Shown here in pieces: positions 34,338-44,300 of a DNA stretch of 64,000 nucleotides. This DNA comes from JBKCUI01 sp052161605 (lineage in GTDB: Bacteria; Planctomycetota; Planctomycetia; Pirellulales; Pirellulaceae), in assembly GCA_052161605.1 (NCBI GenBank), contig CP197409.1; one strand, written 5' to 3'. The stretch's first letter is position 1. Each line of letters opens with the position of its first letter. The notes beneath the pieces were generated by a model. That model did no database searches and was not told the origin of the DNA. It was given only the letters and a program-made list of their open reading frames with translations. A program made the position numbers and the translations under genes.

Positions 34338-35039
34338 ATGGGAATCTTCGATAAGTCTTCTGCCGACATTTACATGGTGGTAGGCCTCGGGAACCCCGGC
34401 TCCAAGTACAATTGGACCAGACACAACATTGGATTTGAGTGCTTGAATCTGTTGCTCAACCACACTTCGGGCTTATCGGCCCACGGTGGAGGCGGGGCGG
34501 GAATTCAAAGCAAATTTGAGGGACAATTTGTCAAGTGCCAGATTGACGGACGGGATGTTCGGCTCGTTTGGCCCCTGACTTACATGAATCAAAGTGGGCG
34601 GTGCGTTAGCCAGTTCATGAGATTCTACCGTATCGAGCCGAAAAACGTTTTGGTGATTTGCGATGACCTGAGTTTACCATTGGGTAAAATTAGGATTCGG
34701 AAATCGGGTTCGAGCGGCGGCCAGAAAGGACTGGAAGACATCCTACGCTGTGCTGGAACGCAGGACATTCCCAGGCTGAGGATCGGGATCGACCCGACGC
34801 CACCACATTGGGATACGGCTGACTATGTCCTCAGCAAATTTTCGACAGCGGAAACGGAATCGGTTAAGATTAGTCTTGAGCGCGCCGTTCAGGCAGTCCG
34901 AAGATGGTTGACGGTTGGGATTGAGCTAGCGATGAGCGACTTCAATGCCGATCCAACCACAAAGCAAAAGAAAATACCGAAGGCCGAAGGCGAATCGAAA
35001 GGTTCTCAAGAGCGGTCTTCAGATTTGAAACAACCCTAA
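34338..35039 (+). CDS. pth: Peptidyl-tRNA hydrolase
   Basis: The 233-residue protein has the family motifs VVGLGNPGSKYNWTRHNIGFE (starting about residue 13, with the catalytic His of the TRHNIGF block), TYMNQSGRCV and DDLSLPLGKIRIRKSGSSGG. The core is normal and a charged tail of about 30 residues (KKIPKAEGESKGSQERSS) is added. It releases tRNA from prematurely dropped peptidyl-tRNA. It starts 19 bases after the rplY stop codon, a common pairing in bacteria, and precedes rpsF by 45 bases. Confidence 0.96.
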   Translation: MGIFDKSSADIYMVVGLGNPGSKYNWTRHNIGFECLNLLLNHTSGLSAHGGGGAGIQSKFEGQFVKCQIDGRDVRLVWPLTYMNQSGRCVSQFMRFYRIEPKNVLVICDDLSLPLGKIRIRKSGSSGGQKGLEDILRCAGTQDIPRLRIGIDPTPPHWDTADYVLSKFSTAETESVKISLERAVQAVRRWLTVGIELAMSDFNADPTTKQKKIPKAEGESKGSQERSSDLKQP

Positions 35040-35084
35040 TTGAAATCATTCACGGCGAGACGAAAAAGCGCAGGAGTTTGAAAG

Positions 35085-35504
35085 TTGGCTACCGGAAATT
35101 ACGAATGTTTCTTTTTGTTCGACAGCAATCATTATGCTCGGGATCCGGGTGGCGTCGCTGCGACTGTTCAGTCTCTAGTAACCGATCTCGGTGGCGAGAT
35201 CTTGGTTAGCCGCTTGTGGGCGGAGCAGAGGCTTGCGTACCCGATCAAGGGGCACCAAAAGGGTACCTATTGGCTTGCCTACATCCGTTTGGATACACTA
35301 AAGCTAAAGGAACTGAATCGAGCTTGTCAGTTGACGGAAAGCTTGTTGCGGTTTTTGTTTGTCAAGGTGGACCCACGATTGATCGAAGCGTTGGTTGCCC
35401 ACGCACAGGAAAAAGTTGTCGTTCCCGTCGACGCAAAGAAACTACAGGCAGTCGGTGTCGGCTCGGATGTCGACGATGAAGAAATCGAAGTCGAGGAAGA
35501 GTAA
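35085..35504 (+). CDS. rpsF: Ribosomal protein bS6
   Basis: TTG 35085 is a likely true start because GGAG lies eight bases upstream. The 139-residue protein opens NYECFFLFDSNHY and contains LAYPIKGHQKGTYWLAYI and LRFLFVKVDPRLI, the alpha/beta ferredoxin-like fold of S6. Its C-terminus is a strongly acidic tail (EIEVEEE), longer than in Escherichia coli. It binds 16S rRNA with S18 on the small-subunit platform. The next genes are ssb and rplI; rpsR, often between them, is absent. Confidence 0.94.
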   Translation: MATGNYECFFLFDSNHYARDPGGVAATVQSLVTDLGGEILVSRLWAEQRLAYPIKGHQKGTYWLAYIRLDTLKLKELNRACQLTESLLRFLFVKVDPRLIEALVAHAQEKVVVPVDAKKLQAVGVGSDVDDEEIEVEEE

Positions 35505-35570
35505 GATACTCCTGCTCGCTAGCGTCCCGATAAGCACTTGCTAACGCAAGTCGCGGAATGAGGAGTCAGC

Positions 35571-36029
35571 ATGGCTAGTTACAACCGAGTTATCCTCCTT
35601 GGTAACCTTGTTCGAGATATCGAACTCCGTTACACCAACAGCAGGATGGCGATTTGCGAAAACGCGGTCGCGGTCAACGAAAGAAGAAAGAACGCCGCTG
35701 GGGAGTGGATCGATGAGACGAGTTTCATCGATGTCACTTTCTTCGGAAGAACCGCTGAGGTGGTTTCCGAATACCTCAGCAAAGGCTCTCCGATTTTCAT
35801 CGAGGGCCGAATGAAGCAGGATCGTTGGGAAAAGGATGGGCAAAAGCGTAGCAAGCTCTACGTGATTGTCGATCGGATGCAATTGATTGGTGCCAAGGGG
35901 GAAGGGAAAGGCCCGACCCAGAAACCACCAACAGCCCAGCAACGCTTCACCGAATCAGATCCGCAGATAAGCATGCATGTGTCCGAAGTTGGCGACGATC
36001 AATTTGTCGCTGACGACATGCCCTTTTAG
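35571..36029 (+). CDS. ssb: Single-stranded DNA-binding protein
   Basis: ATG 35571 follows GAGGAG. The 152-residue protein has the OB-fold N-terminus (NRVILLGNLVRDIELRYT), ETSFIDVTFFGRTAEVV and KGSPIFIEGRMKQDRWE. The C-terminal part is a flexible Lys/Gln/Pro-rich linker ending in DDMPF, the acidic tip that binds partner proteins of replication and repair. It covers single-stranded DNA in the cytoplasm. The position between rpsF and rplI is the usual one. Confidence 0.97.
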   Translation: MASYNRVILLGNLVRDIELRYTNSRMAICENAVAVNERRKNAAGEWIDETSFIDVTFFGRTAEVVSEYLSKGSPIFIEGRMKQDRWEKDGQKRSKLYVIVDRMQLIGAKGEGKGPTQKPPTAQQRFTESDPQISMHVSEVGDDQFVADDMPF

Positions 36030-36080
36030 TCCTACCATTGTCCAGTCACTTTAACTTTTTGACCACCAGTACGATCCAAA

Positions 36081-36593
36081 ATGCCAGCACGAAAAATGCG
36101 AGTACCGACGTTTCCGAGGCTCCCAAAGGGACCAAATGGCGGGATTCAGTTGATGCTTATCCAAAATGTCGAGTATCTAGGCAAGTCTGGCGAAGTTGTA
36201 GAAGTTAAGCCTGGCTATGCAAACAACTACCTTCTCCCTCAAGGGTTGGCGATCATTTCGACGGAACACCATAAAAGAATGGTGGAGAAGCATAAGGCAA
36301 AGCTGGCCGAAATCGAGCAAAAGCGATTGGCTGGTTTGAAGGACCTTGCTGTAGAATTAGCAAAGCAGTCCCTCAACATTGAAGCGAATGCCAACGAAGA
36401 AGGGCATTTGTATGGTAGCGTTGGCGCTACAGAAATCGTCGCTGCTTTAAAGGCCAACGGATTCAATGTCACCAGCGAGCAAATCAAGCTCCAGGGCGTG
36501 CTGAAGGAACTCGGGCTGTATACCGTCAAAGTACAACTGCACCAGGACATCGCAGCCGAAGTCAAGGTTTGGGTTGTGCCAGCTGCTGCTTAG
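36081..36593 (+). CDS. rplI: Ribosomal protein bL9 with N-terminal extension
   Basis: The 170-residue frame from ATG 36081 has about 24 residues (MPARKMRVPTFPRLPKG) before the usual L9 start, which would be near IQLMLIQNVEYLGKSGEVVEV. The conserved VKPGYANNYLLPQGLA follows, then the long helix, and the C-terminal domain ends in VKVQLHQDIAAEVKVWV. An ATG at 36153 would give the textbook length, so the extension is uncertain; the lysine-rich start has no clear ribosome-binding site. L9 binds near the L1 stalk of the large subunit. Confidence 0.92.
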   Translation: MPARKMRVPTFPRLPKGPNGGIQLMLIQNVEYLGKSGEVVEVKPGYANNYLLPQGLAIISTEHHKRMVEKHKAKLAEIEQKRLAGLKDLAVELAKQSLNIEANANEEGHLYGSVGATEIVAALKANGFNVTSEQIKLQGVLKELGLYTVKVQLHQDIAAEVKVWVVPAAA

Positions 36594-36776
36594 TTCGAGC
36601 GGCAAATGGAAAACTACTTGATAAAATAAGAGGCTTCGCGTACTGATGTTATTCGTGGCGAAGCCAATAGTAGCGGAACGTGTGCAAGCCCTCCGGTAGG
36701 GCTCTGGCAAATTCGCCGCCTTGCAACTCATCAGGTAATCGCCTCCCCCCTGCCTTTTTATCTATCGTCGCCGGAA

Positions 36777-36839
36777 GGCGACTCCCGGGCTCGCTTCGCA
36801 TTGCCCGTCACCGCACGGCTTGGGCCCTTACGCTCCTAT
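36777..36839 (+). repeat. Interspersed repeat B, copy 2
   Basis: Matches 14917-14978 at about 80 percent of positions by hand (GCTTCGCATTG, CGGCTT and TTACGCTCCTAT are shared). It lies between the convergent rplI and isomerase genes. The rest of 36594-36889 shows no supported gene. Confidence 0.6.
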
Positions 36840-36889
36840 TACGTACGTGTCCATGCATGAAGCAGCCGACGATTCATTCTTTCGCCGCG

Positions 36890-37705
36890 CTACGGTATGC
36901 TTTGCAATCGCTCAAAGGATTCTTTAAGAAGTCGGTCGTAGCCGTAGTGCTCGACATCCTCGCCAACTAGCTCCACCTCGTAGTACCCTTCGTAGCCGCA
37001 CGATTCCATAGTTTGCACCACGGTCGAAACAGGTAAAGTTCCTTCGCCGAACATGCATCGGTTTTGTTCCCCCATCGGGATGCTTTTGGCATCACCGAGC
37101 TGAACCAGTTTGATCATGGGGGCAAGTGCAGGAAGCCAATTCAAGACGCCCTCATCGTGCGCCAGATGATAAGAATCAAAAACGATTCCCAAGTTGGTTT
37201 GACCGAGCTTGGCGACAATATCCAGAGTATCTGGGATAGAGGTTAAAAACGTAAAATCCTGAGCACATCCGATATGCATCGGTTCGACCGCCAATTGCAC
37301 GCCAACAGCCCTAGCAGCTTCGGAAAGCTCCTTGAGAGCTTGCATGAGCAGTCGCTTGGCGTGGTTCCTCGTGTGCCCAGATCGCCCTCCCGAAAGAATC
37401 ACGAGCGAATCCGCATTGAGCATCGCGGCGCATTCAATCGCGTCAAGTGCATCATGCATCGCATCACGAAACGATCGACCGTCATTGCCCGTAAATCCGC
37501 CTGCCCAATTCAACGAAGAAACCTGGATACCTTGTTCCTTAAGAAATTCGGCCGCTTTGGCTTCTCCGTAATCAGCTAGCTTCATCCGCCAGACACCCAT
37601 TGCCTTGAACCCATGAGATCGATAGCGGAAGACGTCTTCCTCGAAACTCCAGCGAAAGGTCGAGACTTCAGCGACAGAAAGTCGAGATGTCCAGTGTGCG
37701 GTCAT
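36890..37705 (-). CDS. Sugar phosphate isomerase/epimerase (second TIM-barrel member)
   Basis: The start is set at ATG 37705 (MTAHWTSRLSVAEVSTFRWS); the longer frame to 37792 adds a hydrophobic run with no support. The 271-residue protein has the xylose-isomerase-like barrel: VSSLNWAGGF, LVILSGGRSGH, QLAVEPMH (metal Glu), GIVFDSYHLAHD, KLVQLGDAKS, and a C-terminal YYEVELVG. Members convert sugars, inosose or hydroxypyruvate; this one resembles the inosose/hydroxypyruvate isomerase branch but the substrate is open. It is cytoplasmic and stands alone. Confidence 0.8.
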   Translation of the reverse strand: MTAHWTSRLSVAEVSTFRWSFEEDVFRYRSHGFKAMGVWRMKLADYGEAKAAEFLKEQGIQVSSLNWAGGFTGNDGRSFRDAMHDALDAIECAAMLNADSLVILSGGRSGHTRNHAKRLLMQALKELSEAARAVGVQLAVEPMHIGCAQDFTFLTSIPDTLDIVAKLGQTNLGIVFDSYHLAHDEGVLNWLPALAPMIKLVQLGDAKSIPMGEQNRCMFGEGTLPVSTVVQTMESCGYEGYYEVELVGEDVEHYGYDRLLKESFERLQSIP

Positions 37706-37965
37706 AAGCGGTCTACTCTCGAACACCAGGAAAAGGATGGGCAGCGGGCTGACAAGTATGCACGGGTTCAGCAGAAAGTAAAGCAGGATCATCCATTTAG
37801 TTACCGGTCCAGCTGCTGGTCTAGTTAACGGCCGGCTTTTCGAATTAAACGGAAGAAAAGATAGCGAACTTGAGAAGTCGCGCTGCCCCTTATCAAAAGG
37901 GACTTTGACTGCAATAATCTAACGGTTTCCCACCCTCAGGCAATTTCCAAGAGCGAGGAAACACG

Positions 37966-39444
37966 ATGGACGACAAGTTGGCGTACAAAGGTATCACATT
38001 CGATGACGTTCTCTTGGAACCGCGGTATTCGGAGGTGCTCCCCTCGACGGTTGACGTCAGTACGCAACTGACAAAGCGGATCCGCCTGCAATGCCCCCTT
38101 CTCTCTTCCCCGATGGACACCGTTACCGAAAGCGAGATGGCGATCGCTTTAGGGAAGGTGGGCGGTCTAGGGGTTATTCACAAGAATATGTCGATTGACG
38201 CCCAGGCTGAGGAGGTCACCAAAGTAAAGCGATCTGCAAATGGTATCATTCTCGATCCGGTGACCCTACTCCCGAGTGATAGCGTTTCTCAAGCCCAGGA
38301 ACTGATGAGGAAACAGAACGTTTCAGGCGTTCCGATTGTAGAGAAATCAGGAAGATTGGTCGGGATTCTTACCCGACGCGACTTAAAGTTTCTCGAGTCT
38401 TCCGAGCTTCCCATTTCCGATGTCATGACCAAAGAGAATTTGGTTACGGCGCAGGGGAATGTAACGCTTGCGGAAGCTGAGCGAATTTTAACGGATAAAA
38501 AGGTGGAGAAACTTTTACTGGTTGACGATGAATACAAACTAACGGGAATGATCACGATCAAAGACATCGACATGATCAAGAGTTACCCAAATGCTTGCAA
38601 AGACGAGCTAGGGAGAATTCGAGTCGGTGCTGCGATTGGGGTGTTCGATTTTGAGCGAGCCGAGCAATTAATCCAGCGAGGCGTTGACGTCCTAATCGTC
38701 GACAGTGCTCATGGTCACTCCTCCAACGTGATCGAGACCGTTAAACGGCTAAAGCGACAGTGGACGATCGAAGTTATCGCTGGGAACGTGGCAACGTACC
38801 AGGGAGCCAAGGACTTAGTCGATGCAGGAGCAGATGCCGTAAAGGTAGGGATCGGCCCAGGATCCATATGTACAACACGCGTGATATCTGGTGTTGGTGT
38901 TCCGCAAATCACCGCCATTTACCAAGCAACAAAAGCATGCGAAGCAGCAGGAGTCCCAACCATCGCTGACGGAGGAATCCGCTACAGCGGGGACATCACC
39001 AAAGCGATAGCCGCAGGGGCCTCGTGCGTGATGATTGGAAGCCTTTTCGCAGGCTTGGCAGAAAGCCCTGGAAGAACCATTCTTTACCAAGGTAGGACGT
39101 TCAAAGCCTATCGAGGGATGGGATCTCTAGGAGCAATGGTCAAAGGATCGAGCGAGCGATACCGCCAAGGCAGTCAGGAGCAGTTGTCCAAACTGGTTCC
39201 TGAAGGAGTCGAGGGGCGGGTGCCGTTCAAGGGTCCACTGGCCGATTTTGTTTATCAACTGGTTGGCGGGCTACGAGCAGGAATGGGGTACTGTGGTACT
39301 CAAACGATTGCCGAGCTTCGCAGGGATGCACGTTTCATACAGGTTTCGGCCGCAACGGTACGAGAGAATCACCCACATGACATCGCCATTACGCAGGAAG
39401 CACCAAACTACAGCTCCGATGTCTCGAGCTCAGGAGACCACTAG
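37966..39444 (+). CDS. guaB: IMP dehydrogenase
   Basis: GCGAGGAAAC precedes ATG 37966. The 492-residue protein has the N-terminal barrel start (YKGITFDDVLLEPRYSEV), two CBS domains (about residues 93-210, with GVPIVEKSGRLVGILT), the catalytic loop GPGSICTTR with its Cys, and DGGIRYSGDITKAIAAGA. The flap RYRQGSQEQ and C-terminal RAGMGYCG are also present. It makes XMP from IMP and controls GTP supply. It is the first gene of a pair with the unknown secreted protein at 39461. Confidence 0.97.
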   Translation: MDDKLAYKGITFDDVLLEPRYSEVLPSTVDVSTQLTKRIRLQCPLLSSPMDTVTESEMAIALGKVGGLGVIHKNMSIDAQAEEVTKVKRSANGIILDPVTLLPSDSVSQAQELMRKQNVSGVPIVEKSGRLVGILTRRDLKFLESSELPISDVMTKENLVTAQGNVTLAEAERILTDKKVEKLLLVDDEYKLTGMITIKDIDMIKSYPNACKDELGRIRVGAAIGVFDFERAEQLIQRGVDVLIVDSAHGHSSNVIETVKRLKRQWTIEVIAGNVATYQGAKDLVDAGADAVKVGIGPGSICTTRVISGVGVPQITAIYQATKACEAAGVPTIADGGIRYSGDITKAIAAGASCVMIGSLFAGLAESPGRTILYQGRTFKAYRGMGSLGAMVKGSSERYRQGSQEQLSKLVPEGVEGRVPFKGPLADFVYQLVGGLRAGMGYCGTQTIAELRRDARFIQVSAATVRENHPHDIAITQEAPNYSSDVSSSGDH

Positions 39445-39460
39445 AGCTAGAATAGCCAAT

Positions 39461-41062
39461 GTGGACGCAACAGGTGTCTGGGGCTCCCGGTGGTCCACCG
39501 CGAGAAATGCATTCGCTTCCTCGATAGCTCTAGGGCTATCGATCGCCTCGACACCACTCTTTGCTCAGCAAGCACCTGCCTGGTCGCCTCAACCCTACGT
39601 TAGACCAGCATCCGCACCTGAACACCAAAGCTCAATTCGTGAGTTGCCAGAAGTCCCCAAGAACAGTCTCAGATCCGGAGCTCAGACCGAACCCGCTACC
39701 GCACTGCGTTGGGGCAAAGCGGACGGTTCTTCCGCTGCCCGCTCTGCGAACTACTCCGACTCCTTTGGTGCTGAGATTCATCAATCTTCAGCCGGGATCG
39801 ATGCTCGCGACGGACACTCCAATCAAGATATCGAGCAGCAAACGCCACAGGTAACGCGAACTAAAGTCGTAAGACGCGAGTCCGCTGCAGCCCAAGCCGA
39901 AATGACTCTGATGCCTTCCACCGGGTGGTCGAACGGACCGACTCCAAATTCCACGAGCACGGGAGAGATGGCTTCGGTGCAACGGACTGCTCGTTCAGCA
40001 GCACCTAACAGCTTGACTGATCTGGCTGTCCAAGACGCCCCGATGGCCGAGCCTCCTCGCATGAAGAATTGGCCAAGTCAAACGAAATCGGCAGATATAG
40101 TTCGAGCTGTCTCCTCTAACAACTCGACTCGCAGGGAATGGAAACAGGTCCAGCCAGCATCTTACCAAGACGATTCACCACCATCGAGTTTGCCGTCTCC
40201 AACATTCGGCTTGCCAAGGCAGGGCGACCCTTCGTCAGAATCGATGCCACCATCCCTGGTTCTTCCGCCAAGCAATCCAATGCGTGGTGATGATCGTTCA
40301 CCTTCCGATTCGCTCGGACGAGATGATTGGGCAATCGATCCAGGGACACAGATGACGAATCGTCCTCCCCGGGCACAACGCGTCAGCGTCGACTGCGACA
40401 CTTTGCAAAAGTCGATTGAAGCAGCCGATATTCGGACCATCAACGTGGATTCCTCGCCAAAGTTCGTAGAGGGGTATCGAGGCAACCGCGGTACCAACTC
40501 GAAAGATGAGTTCGCAAGGACAGCTCCCATGCGAGAGTGGTATGGGAACGATGGGGAATTGATCGCGTTTGGTAAGCTCGTCGACTATGTTCGAGGACAA
40601 GTTGTCATTGAAACTGCAGATGGGGACCAACTCGCCTATTTGTTCAACCGACTGAGCAATGTCGATTTGGCTTACGTAGCAGATGTCTGGGGACTCCCGG
40701 TCGTATGTGCTCTGAACGACGGAACGCTCGAGCCCCGACAGTTTGTACCAACGACCATGACGTTTAAGGCGTCGGGTTCGTGTCACAAGCCGTTGTACTT
40801 TGAGGAGCCACAATTGGAGCGATATGGGCACGAGTGGGGGCCTGTTGTTCAGCCCGTAATCTCGACAGCAAACTTCGTGAAGAACGTCGCAATACTACCT
40901 TACAAGATGGGTATCCACCCGATGAATGAGTGCCAGTACCCTGTCGGTTACTATCGACCTGGAGAGTGTGCACCGTGGACAGTCGGGCCGGTTCCTATCA
41001 GTTTGCGAGGTGCCCTGTTCCAAGCCGGTGCCATCACGGGTGCCTCGGCGATACTGCCTTAA
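39461..41062 (+). CDS. Secreted SHD1-domain (SLA1 homology) protein of planctomycete type
   Basis: GTG 39461 is used as the start because it opens into a signal peptide (ASSIALGLSIASTPLFAQ); the frame reaches back into guaB but ribosomes would not need it. Most of the first 350 residues of this 533-residue protein are Ser/Pro/Thr-rich and poorly conserved. Residues about 358-406 carry an SHD1-like strand pattern (MREWYGNDGELIAFGKLV, then VVIETADGDQLAYLFNRLS), and the end has conserved Cys and the segment HKPLYFEEPQLERYGHEWG, a C-terminal domain I associate with planctomycete secreted proteins. Function unknown. Confidence 0.72.
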   Translation: MDATGVWGSRWSTARNAFASSIALGLSIASTPLFAQQAPAWSPQPYVRPASAPEHQSSIRELPEVPKNSLRSGAQTEPATALRWGKADGSSAARSANYSDSFGAEIHQSSAGIDARDGHSNQDIEQQTPQVTRTKVVRRESAAAQAEMTLMPSTGWSNGPTPNSTSTGEMASVQRTARSAAPNSLTDLAVQDAPMAEPPRMKNWPSQTKSADIVRAVSSNNSTRREWKQVQPASYQDDSPPSSLPSPTFGLPRQGDPSSESMPPSLVLPPSNPMRGDDRSPSDSLGRDDWAIDPGTQMTNRPPRAQRVSVDCDTLQKSIEAADIRTINVDSSPKFVEGYRGNRGTNSKDEFARTAPMREWYGNDGELIAFGKLVDYVRGQVVIETADGDQLAYLFNRLSNVDLAYVADVWGLPVVCALNDGTLEPRQFVPTTMTFKASGSCHKPLYFEEPQLERYGHEWGPVVQPVISTANFVKNVAILPYKMGIHPMNECQYPVGYYRPGECAPWTVGPVPISLRGALFQAGAITGASAILP

Positions 41063-41117
41063 TACGCACGAGCGGTGGCACGGCACGCGCCTAGGGCTTT
41101 GAAAATGCTCCTGGCTC

Positions 41118-41232
41118 GCTAACCGGAAACCTAACGATCCGCCGATCAAGTCGGCGGGATTCTGAAACGGGGCGGGAGATGGCTTCTTTAGCGAGAAGCC
41201 CAACGATCCGCTGGACAAGCCAAGCGGGATTG
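41118..41232 (+). repeat. Interspersed repeat A, two tandem-like copies
   Basis: Copies at 41118-41165 and 41188-41232 share AACGATCCGC and CAAG plus GCGGGATT; similar sequence lies at 23065-23155. Each copy can fold: for example CCGCCGA pairs with TCGGCGG across TCAAG. They lie between convergent genes ending at 41062 and 41396. Confidence 0.6.
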
Positions 41233-41337
41233 ATGATGAAAATCCTAAAACAGGAGCTAATCGAACATGGCTTAAGCCGCAAAGCTCTGCGCCGGGTGGG
41301 AGTTCACCCACGCGGTTTGACAGACGGCGGATTCAAT

Positions 41338-41377
41338 CTGACCGACCAGATCAGCTACTGACCGATCAGATCAGCCT
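41338..41377 (+). repeat. Tandem 20-base repeat, two units
   Basis: Two adjacent units begin CTGACCGA(C/T)CAGATCAGC; they differ at few positions. They lie 19 bases before the stop codon of the large minus-strand gene. No function is evident. Confidence 0.5.
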
Positions 41378-41395
41378 ACCATACCCGTATTCTAG

Positions 41396-44300
41396 CTACT
41401 TCCATGCAGGGATGGGACGGCCCGGGGTCCATGGAGCTCCCAGCTCGTCAAACTTCTTAGAGATCGCAGGCATGTCCTCATCGAGCAGTTTTTGCAGATC
41501 GACAAGCACCTCTTCAAACTCTTCGGAAGCAATCTCATACTGTCGACGATGGGTACCGGTCGGCCCCTCGGTGCTTCCCATTGCCCCCATGATGGCGGTG
41601 GACAGGCGGCGCTGCAAGCCTGGCATCGCATCTTCGTTGCGTCTGGTTCGAGTTGGATCGCCTGAGAACTTTTCTTGAATATCAAGCAATCGAATTTGCA
41701 ACGCTCGAATCTCGCTCCAAAGAGCGGGATCGACCTCTGCAGCAGTCGCCGTTAGGGCCTGCATTGCGGCTAACCGATCCGAAGCTTCGCTCGTCAGTTG
41801 GTTCGCAGCATTTACTGCATTCGCCAATCGATAAGCTTGCTTGGCGAAATCCAGAATGGCTTGCCGATTGATTTCGGAAGTGTCGCCAAAGGTGATCGGC
41901 TCGATTTCAAACTCCGCCTTGGGGACAATTTCCGTAATGACTCCCTCTACCATCTGCGATACTTCGACGGTGTATTTACCTGGGACCGCAATCGGACCTG
42001 CCGATCCGCCACCTCGGCGGCGTCCTCCGCCACCAGAACCTGCATGCCGAAAATCCCAATTGACACGCGTCATTCCTTTCGCTGTTGTAGCAGGGATCTT
42101 GCGAACGACATTGCCGTCCATGTCCCGAATCGTCAGCCAGCGTGTTGGGGCTTCTTCTCGATCCTCTGCCTTGAGTGCCTCCCAGTTTGGATAAGGCACA
42201 TCGCGTCCAGCAGTCTTTAGTTCGCGATCTTTTCTTTCCCGCTGTGATTTCTGAGATCGAAGCTCTTCCTTGAAGTGGAACGTAAAAGTAACGCCGTAGT
42301 CGGGGTTGGGGGCCGTGTAAAAATTCGATCCTTGAAAGCCCTTTCCGCTAACACCCATCTCACTCACGATTTGGTACATCTCTCCCTTTTTGACTGGGAA
42401 GACATGATTCGTCTCCAGAAGTTCTGGCTTGAGATCACGCAATGGGGAGTAATCATCGAGGATAAAGAACCCTCGCCCAAATGAACCGAGGACCAAGTCG
42501 TTTTCACGTCGTTGGATCTGCATATCGCGAATCGCGATCGTGGGCAAACCAGAACGCAAAGCAAACCATTTTTCACCGCCATCAACTGTGGCAAAGCACC
42601 CGAATTCTGTTCCGCAGAAAAGAAGCTTTGGGTTCACGTGGTCTTGCTTCAAGCAGTAGACGCTGCCTCGTTGAGGCAGATTGCTCGTAATAAGACTCCA
42701 GTTCTGGCCACGGTCCGTTGACTTGAGAAGATAAGGTTTGAAGTCCCCTCGCTTGAAGTTCTGGACCGCTACATAAACCGTGTTGTCATCGTGCAAATCG
42801 GCCTCGATGTCCGCGATGTAGCCAAACTCAGGAACATCCAGTGAACCGAACTTGTCGATTTTCCGCCAAGTCTCACCGCCATCCTCGGTGACCTGAAACA
42901 GGCCGTCGTCGGTACCTGCATAGATCAGTCCCGGTACTCGGGGCGATTCATCGACAGCAACAATGCTGCCGTAAAGCGAAGTCGATGCATTCTTGGCAAT
43001 CGTGTCGACACCCCAAACCTTGCCCATGACTTTGAGTTGATTGCGGTCAATTTGGCGAGACAGATCACCACTGATCGGTTTCCAGTTGTCCCCTCGATCA
43101 TCACTTTGAAAGAGAATTTGTGAACCGTAGTAGATCTTCTTAGAGTTGTGTGGCGAGATCAGTAGTGGGGAATCCCAATTCCAACGCAAAGCTGGACCTT
43201 CTTTGGATTCTTGTGGCTTGATATCGACCGCTTCACCAGTTTTGCGATTGAACCGAACGAGCCCTCCATACTGCCACTGCGAATAGATCGTATCAGGATC
43301 TTCTGGATCGATCGCCGGACCGAAACCATCTCCGAAAACCGTCACAAACCAATCACTGTTTCGAATGCCGTGGTTGTTGTTGGTGCGAGACGGACCACCT
43401 TGAGTTGCGTTGTCCTGAGTACCTCCGTAGACAAAGTAGAACGGCTTGTCGTCGGATACGGCGATCTTATAAAACTGTGTGAGGGGTAGGTTTGCTTTAT
43501 AGTCGTAGGTCTGTCCTCGATCCCAAGTCTCATAGAGACCGCCATCGCAACCAATGATAAGGTGCTTGGGATCCTTGGGATCGATGTACATGGCATGGTT
43601 ATCAACGTGCTTGTCCGCTTCACCCAGCGGAGCAAATGTTCGACCGCCGTCCTCGGTTACCGTCATGTAGGTATCGAGGGAGTACACACGGTCCACATTA
43701 TGAGGGCAGCACACGATCTCATTGTAGTACTGAGGGCTGTCGGACACATAGCCGCTCATCCTGGTCCAGGTTTCGCCCCGATTGGTGCTGCGGTAGAACC
43801 CACCTCCTTCACCGAGGGCTTCAACGACTGCGTAGATGACTTCTGGATTCACAGGGGAGATTGCCATACCGATCTTGCCCATGTCTCCACCGGGAAGGCC
43901 TCGGTTGATCTTGCGCCAAGTCGCACCACCATCCGTAGATTTATAAATGGTCGATTCGGGGCCGCCGTCGATGAGAACCCACTGATGTCGACGACGCTGA
44001 TAGGAAGAAGCATAAAGGATATCCGGATTGGTCGGATCCATATGGACCTCATTGATTCCGGTCATCGGGCTGATATCGAGCACCTTGGTCCAAGTCTTAC
44101 CGCCATTGGTGGTCTTATAGAGGCCACGATCTCCACCGTCTTTCCACAACGGGCCTTGGGCGGCGACAAACACAGTTTGTTCATCTGATGGGTGGATGAT
44201 GATCTTGCCAATGTGTTCACTATTCTCGAGGCCTACGTTAGTGAAGCTTTGGCCGCCATCGGTGGATTTATAAACCCCGTCGCCGTAGCCAACACTTCGT

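Noticed and set aside
43562..44188. Plus-strand frame of 208 codons
   Set aside because: It is antisense to the propeller gene; the His-rich product is an artefact of Asp-box repeats read backwards.
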